Below are positions 60,467-64,000 of a stretch of DNA of 64,000 bases, piece after piece. Position numbers and translations under genes: made by a program. Each line of letters opens with the position of its first letter. Position 1 is the stretch's first letter. The notes below the pieces were generated by a model. That model had not been told where the DNA came from. It saw only the letters and a list, made by a program, of their open reading frames with translations, and made no database searches. The stretch covers positions 736,895-800,894 of the forward strand of contig KB445804.1 of the NCBI GenBank assembly GCA_000320605.2, written 5' to 3'. This DNA comes from Gelatoporia subvermispora B. Lineage: Eukaryota > Basidiomycota > Agaricomycetes > Polyporales > Gelatoporiaceae.

Positions 60467-63400
60467 CCACAGTGAAGGGGGCAGAAAACGAGGGAGAGGA
60501 TTGGAGGGACGCCCATGAACGAAGCAAGGGAACTCATATACTGTCGATGACAGTCGTCCCGCAACCGCCCATACGCTAAGTTGGGAACTCGTGATGGCCC
60601 TGGGAGATTGTCATATCCGGAAAGTGACATCGGCGCACGTTCGTGATGTCCCACCTCTCGCTGGTGGACGCAGCGTTCCATAGCCGACCCATTGCCAACA
60701 GTCCCACATGGAGAGGTACGTTTCCCCGCCTTTCGGAGCTAGATACCCCAGCTGTCATTGGTGTTTACAGCCTCCTCTCCTCATCTGCTCCTACGCTCGG
60801 TGTACGCGCTCCCCGGCTTCACCAACGTTGTTCATACGTCCAGGCCGCCCCGCCATGATGCCGACGATGCGAGCAAACACAAACAGTTCATCCTGGAAGA
60901 CAGGCCGAATATTCCAGCAAGCCGTCGGGCCTCGAGTCTGCCACCCGGACAAGCTAATGTCTCTATTTGCTCGAGCGGTATTCCAAATAAATAAATGATG
61001 TCAGACAACAATGTCAATCTCCTCAAAAATTCACCGGCCTCCGAACGGCATCGAATCATGCGATTGCATTTCAAGCGCCGAATACTTTATGTAAGCCTGC
61101 TCCTCTCCTCGACCGCACCGGTACCACCGGACCTTTCCCGTTATCGTCCACATGGATCTTCTCTCTGTGTCTTCATGGACCCGACACGCTGCTTTGCACA
61201 GAACACAACAAGTGGGACTCATGGATATATCAACGAAGGAAGCTTTCAGCACCATGATTTTTACTGAGCGCCGAGTCGGTCCAGTCGCCTCCGCAGTTCG
61301 TACGTGCATCTCACGGCTGTCTCCTCTTCATCCGAGCAACCAGGACGACTGGACCAGGCGATCGCCACTGCTGAGCGGATTTGTCTTCAGATAAGAGCCA
61401 CCTTCTTCGAATTTCGCACGCACCACCCATATTCCGGCTGAGCAGTCTCGGTCGTGGCACACGAGCTCTGGCACCGGCGAGGGAGTGCCTGGAGCATGCT
61501 GAAAGTAAAACCTCACGCAATGCAACGGGCCCATCGCACGTTCTTCGGATATAGACGATCGGCTTGTCGAGGCCACCGTTCGAGTAACTACAATTTTCTG
61601 CAGGGGGTGATCGTACCGAAACTTCTGCTTGCGAACGGCTCGATCTCTTTGTGAAACCCTTCCCTTATCAGTCGTGGAGGGGCGTAGTGGCAACGCCGCC
61701 CACCAAGAATAGCAAGTAGCTTCAGATAGTGGTCAGCTGCGCTCACCTGTCCTACTCAGCGGTATGAACCTTCTCTGGCATGCATAGCCTTCCTGAGAGC
61801 ATATACACAGGCACGTTTGTGATCCTCTTGCCTCGCGGAATGTCAAGAAATAAGGTTTCAATCTCTTCATTATACCGAGGAGCACGTAAACTGCCTTTCA
61901 TGTCGGGAAGCCACTCGATAGCGCCCCGTGGCCGTCATGGTCGCACTGGGCCATGTCGTACATTCCAAGATCTCCGCTGCCGTTCACACGCGGGGTTCGA
62001 CGGAAATGGCCCAATTACCAATAGACATGTCTCCGTGAGTTCGTACGCACCATCCCCATTCGAATCTAATTCAGAAAGGAGCTTCTTAGTGAACAATGCT
62101 GCGATGTCTGATGTATAAGGATGTCACAAGATACCTTTCGAGGAGGTCGGCGATGTCATTCAATACAATCCATTGATATTAATTGAACAATGAACCTCAG
62201 GACATACACGCTCTGAGCTTGTATGTCGTCACGAGGTTCCCTCTGAGCATCGCAGGATTTACCCTTCGACGTCAATGTATGGCGGCCTCCCCCTTATCTG
62301 CTCCGGCGACACGGTCTCCTCTCCGGTCCATCTCCACATTTTACTCTGTCCAAGCCATTGTTGAGCGTCGCTCCGAGCTTCCCGACAAAGGAGGCGAGTC
62401 TCACTCCCGAGAGCCCAGCTCCGACAAACGACAGAGACTGATATATGGCACACGCGCTAGAGGAGTGAGAGTGGTACAAAATACCCACATCCGTAGATTC
62501 ACCGACAATTTGAGCGGTGCTGAAGAGTGACAAGACCGTGAAAGTGTACGAAAGAGGACATCGTTGACAAACGCGATGGAAGTAGCATATGACGTGGAAG
62601 AGGTCAAACGTTCCCGAGGGCAGATACAGTCAGACGATGACTGGCGCGATAGCAGGGTAGAACATCCACCGTCTCTCAAAAACATAGTAGCAAGCAGAGT
62701 CTTGATGCCACTTCGGCGAGTATCACGTTTGAGGGAATGAGTCTTGGATCATATCGTAGGAAAAACCATCACGTCAGATAGTCCAGGCCATTGTAAGGGT
62801 TACCACCATTACTGTGCGGAGCTATGGAAGCGTCGTCAGAGAAGATTTGGTACATCTGAGCTCTTACAATCAGTGACAAGTAAGGAATAGAGAAGTTGAG
62901 TTTGTTTCGCATTGAATATTGCTGTGCGCATAATACATAGTTCCCCCACTATGGGATTGGCAAAAATGCTTGTTCAAGAGGTCTTTGACAAGGTCAGTAC
63001 CAATGAAACCACGACATCGCCATTCGAGCGCGGCGCCAAAGTTCTCGATGAAGGAGGCGAATTTCCCCTCTGAGAGTCGGGTTTCAATGAATAGTAGCAA
63101 ATGACTGCCGTTTGCATTTCCGTGGAACATATATGCCACCGCAATAGTTTCTGCTAGAAGGCGGGATATAATGATTGGTGGCCTGAGAGGTAATGAGAAG
63201 AGGGATGCACGTTCAAGGAGCATACTGACGGCGCTGTCAGCTGGAGTCGTCAGTGTCGAAGTCTAGGGCCCACTGCCCAGGAATGAGTAGACCCCGTAGA
63301 ACAAGTTTGAATATTTTCTTCGATTTGACATTGCAGTGACATTCTTCGCTGTCGTCGGATAAACGTCATCGAGGCTAGCCCAAGAACCTAGTCAGAATGT

Positions 63401-63603
63401 ACGTCTGCGAGGAGAGCATCTCCGAAGCCGATCACCAAGATCGGGACTCCGGCCCATAACACGACGTGGAGACATGACATCACAATCGGAGTGATCATAC
63501 TTTCATATCTATCATCACTTGCCCACAAAACCACATCCCGTAACAGAGTCTGTATGATTCGCCGCAAGAAAAATGAGCTCTCCAGAAGAGAAAGAAAAGA
63601 TGA
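60467..63603. other. intergenic, coding-like fragments but nothing recognised
   Basis: Contains the promoter of the MFS gene at the left. Minus-strand open frames at 61328-61693, 62401-62685 and 62870-63223 have hydrophobic or mixed segments, but no family, conserved motif or consistent splice model was found. They may be fragments of a decayed membrane-protein gene. Confidence 0.4.
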
Positions 63604-63693
63604 TGGGCCTGGCCGGGAATTGAACCCGGGACCTCCTCCATATTACGTAATTTACGCCCTAAGAAGGAATCATACTACTAGACCACCAGGCCC
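63604..63693 (-). tRNA. tRNA-Pro(AGG) with a 16-nt intron
   Basis: 90 nt. Acceptor stem GGGCCTG/CAGGCCC with discriminator A; T-arm CCGGG-TTCAATT-CCCGG. Anticodon stem CCTTC/GGAGG; the loop is TTAGGG, then 16 nt CGTAAATTACGTAATA, then T. Removing the 16 nt, which lie between positions 37 and 38 as in eukaryotic nuclear tRNA introns, leaves anticodon AGG. A T-run lies about 5 nt downstream on the transcribed strand. Confidence 0.95.
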
Positions 63694-64000
63694 TGATTGA
63701 TTGGGACGAAATAGAGTATAATATCTGACCAGATTACTCTCGTCAACGATGGCGAGTTTCTCGCTTCCGTTTTCGGGTATCAACAATTGGTCTTTACCGA
63801 CAATTCTTATCACTCCTTCGTTTGCAACGAGCAACGAGCAACGTGCTTCCACATATAAACCCAATGGTTGGCACTCGACTTCGATGACAATCATGATTCT
63901 ATATCCGCGTATAATCCTCAATGCTGACCCTCATGTGACGCGATCACTGGACTTTCTTATGCTGCTTTATGTGCCTCGGATGGATGGATTCATCCTGTAG
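63694..64000. other. window edge, nothing recognised
   Basis: A plus-strand open frame from 63749 runs off the window without a recognisable domain. Confidence 0.4.

Overview
This window is a piece of a filamentous fungal genome, almost certainly an Agaricomycete basidiomycete. The evidence is genes with many short introns (about 50-65 nt), tiny exons, a Plavaka-type DNA transposon, an aryl-alcohol dehydrogenase remnant, an intron-containing tRNA, and proteins such as a RasGAP, Atg17, a cytochrome b5/acyl-CoA dehydrogenase and a hybrid histidine kinase. No bacterial operon, CRISPR array or replication origin was seen. All gene models were spliced by hand from GT-AG (a few GC-AG) sites with reading-frame checks; none has been compared with a database or transcripts.

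Layout. 0-1.4 kb: 3' part of an unidentified gene. 1.6-2.7 kb (-): alpha/beta hydrolase with a predicted peroxisomal C-terminus. 3.4-6.0 kb (-): sodium/calcium exchanger. 8.5-11.3 kb (+): RasGAP. 11.8-13.1 kb (-): conserved-looking Ser/Pro-rich protein of unknown function. 14.3-29.6 kb: a nested transposon landscape. An aryl-alcohol dehydrogenase gene (-) has been split into two colinear halves by a roughly 14-kb element. That element carries a DUF6532-like gene (-) and a Plavaka transposase (+). The DUF6532-like gene is interrupted by LTR-like DNA with an assembly gap and by a hAT-type MITE. A 3.2-kb intron of the transposase holds an apparently intact double-stranded-RNA-binding gene and a decayed LAMMER-kinase fragment with a tandem triplication. 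31.3-33.3 kb (+): Atg17, then tRNA-Val. 33.8-36.4 kb (+): cytochrome b5-acyl-CoA dehydrogenase. 36.8-39.5 kb (+): SelO protein adenylyltransferase. 39.5-42 kb: repeats and a foldback element. 42.0-49.2 kb (+): hybrid histidine kinase. 49.9-53.3 kb (+): an open frame joining a cystathionine lyase to a complete mevalonate kinase. 54.3-57.2 kb: gene-poor. 57.3-57.7 kb (+): Sem1/DSS1. 58.1-60.5 kb (-): MFS permease. 60.5-63.6 kb: nothing recognised. 63.6-63.7 kb (-): tRNA-Pro with an intron.

Most single-copy genes are ordinary housekeeping or signalling genes with no operon-like relation. The unusual content is the nested transposon with captured host sequence, the cystathionine lyase-mevalonate kinase fusion, and several micro-exons of 9-24 nt. 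One 11-nt exon encodes the catalytic nucleophile elbow of a hydrolase.
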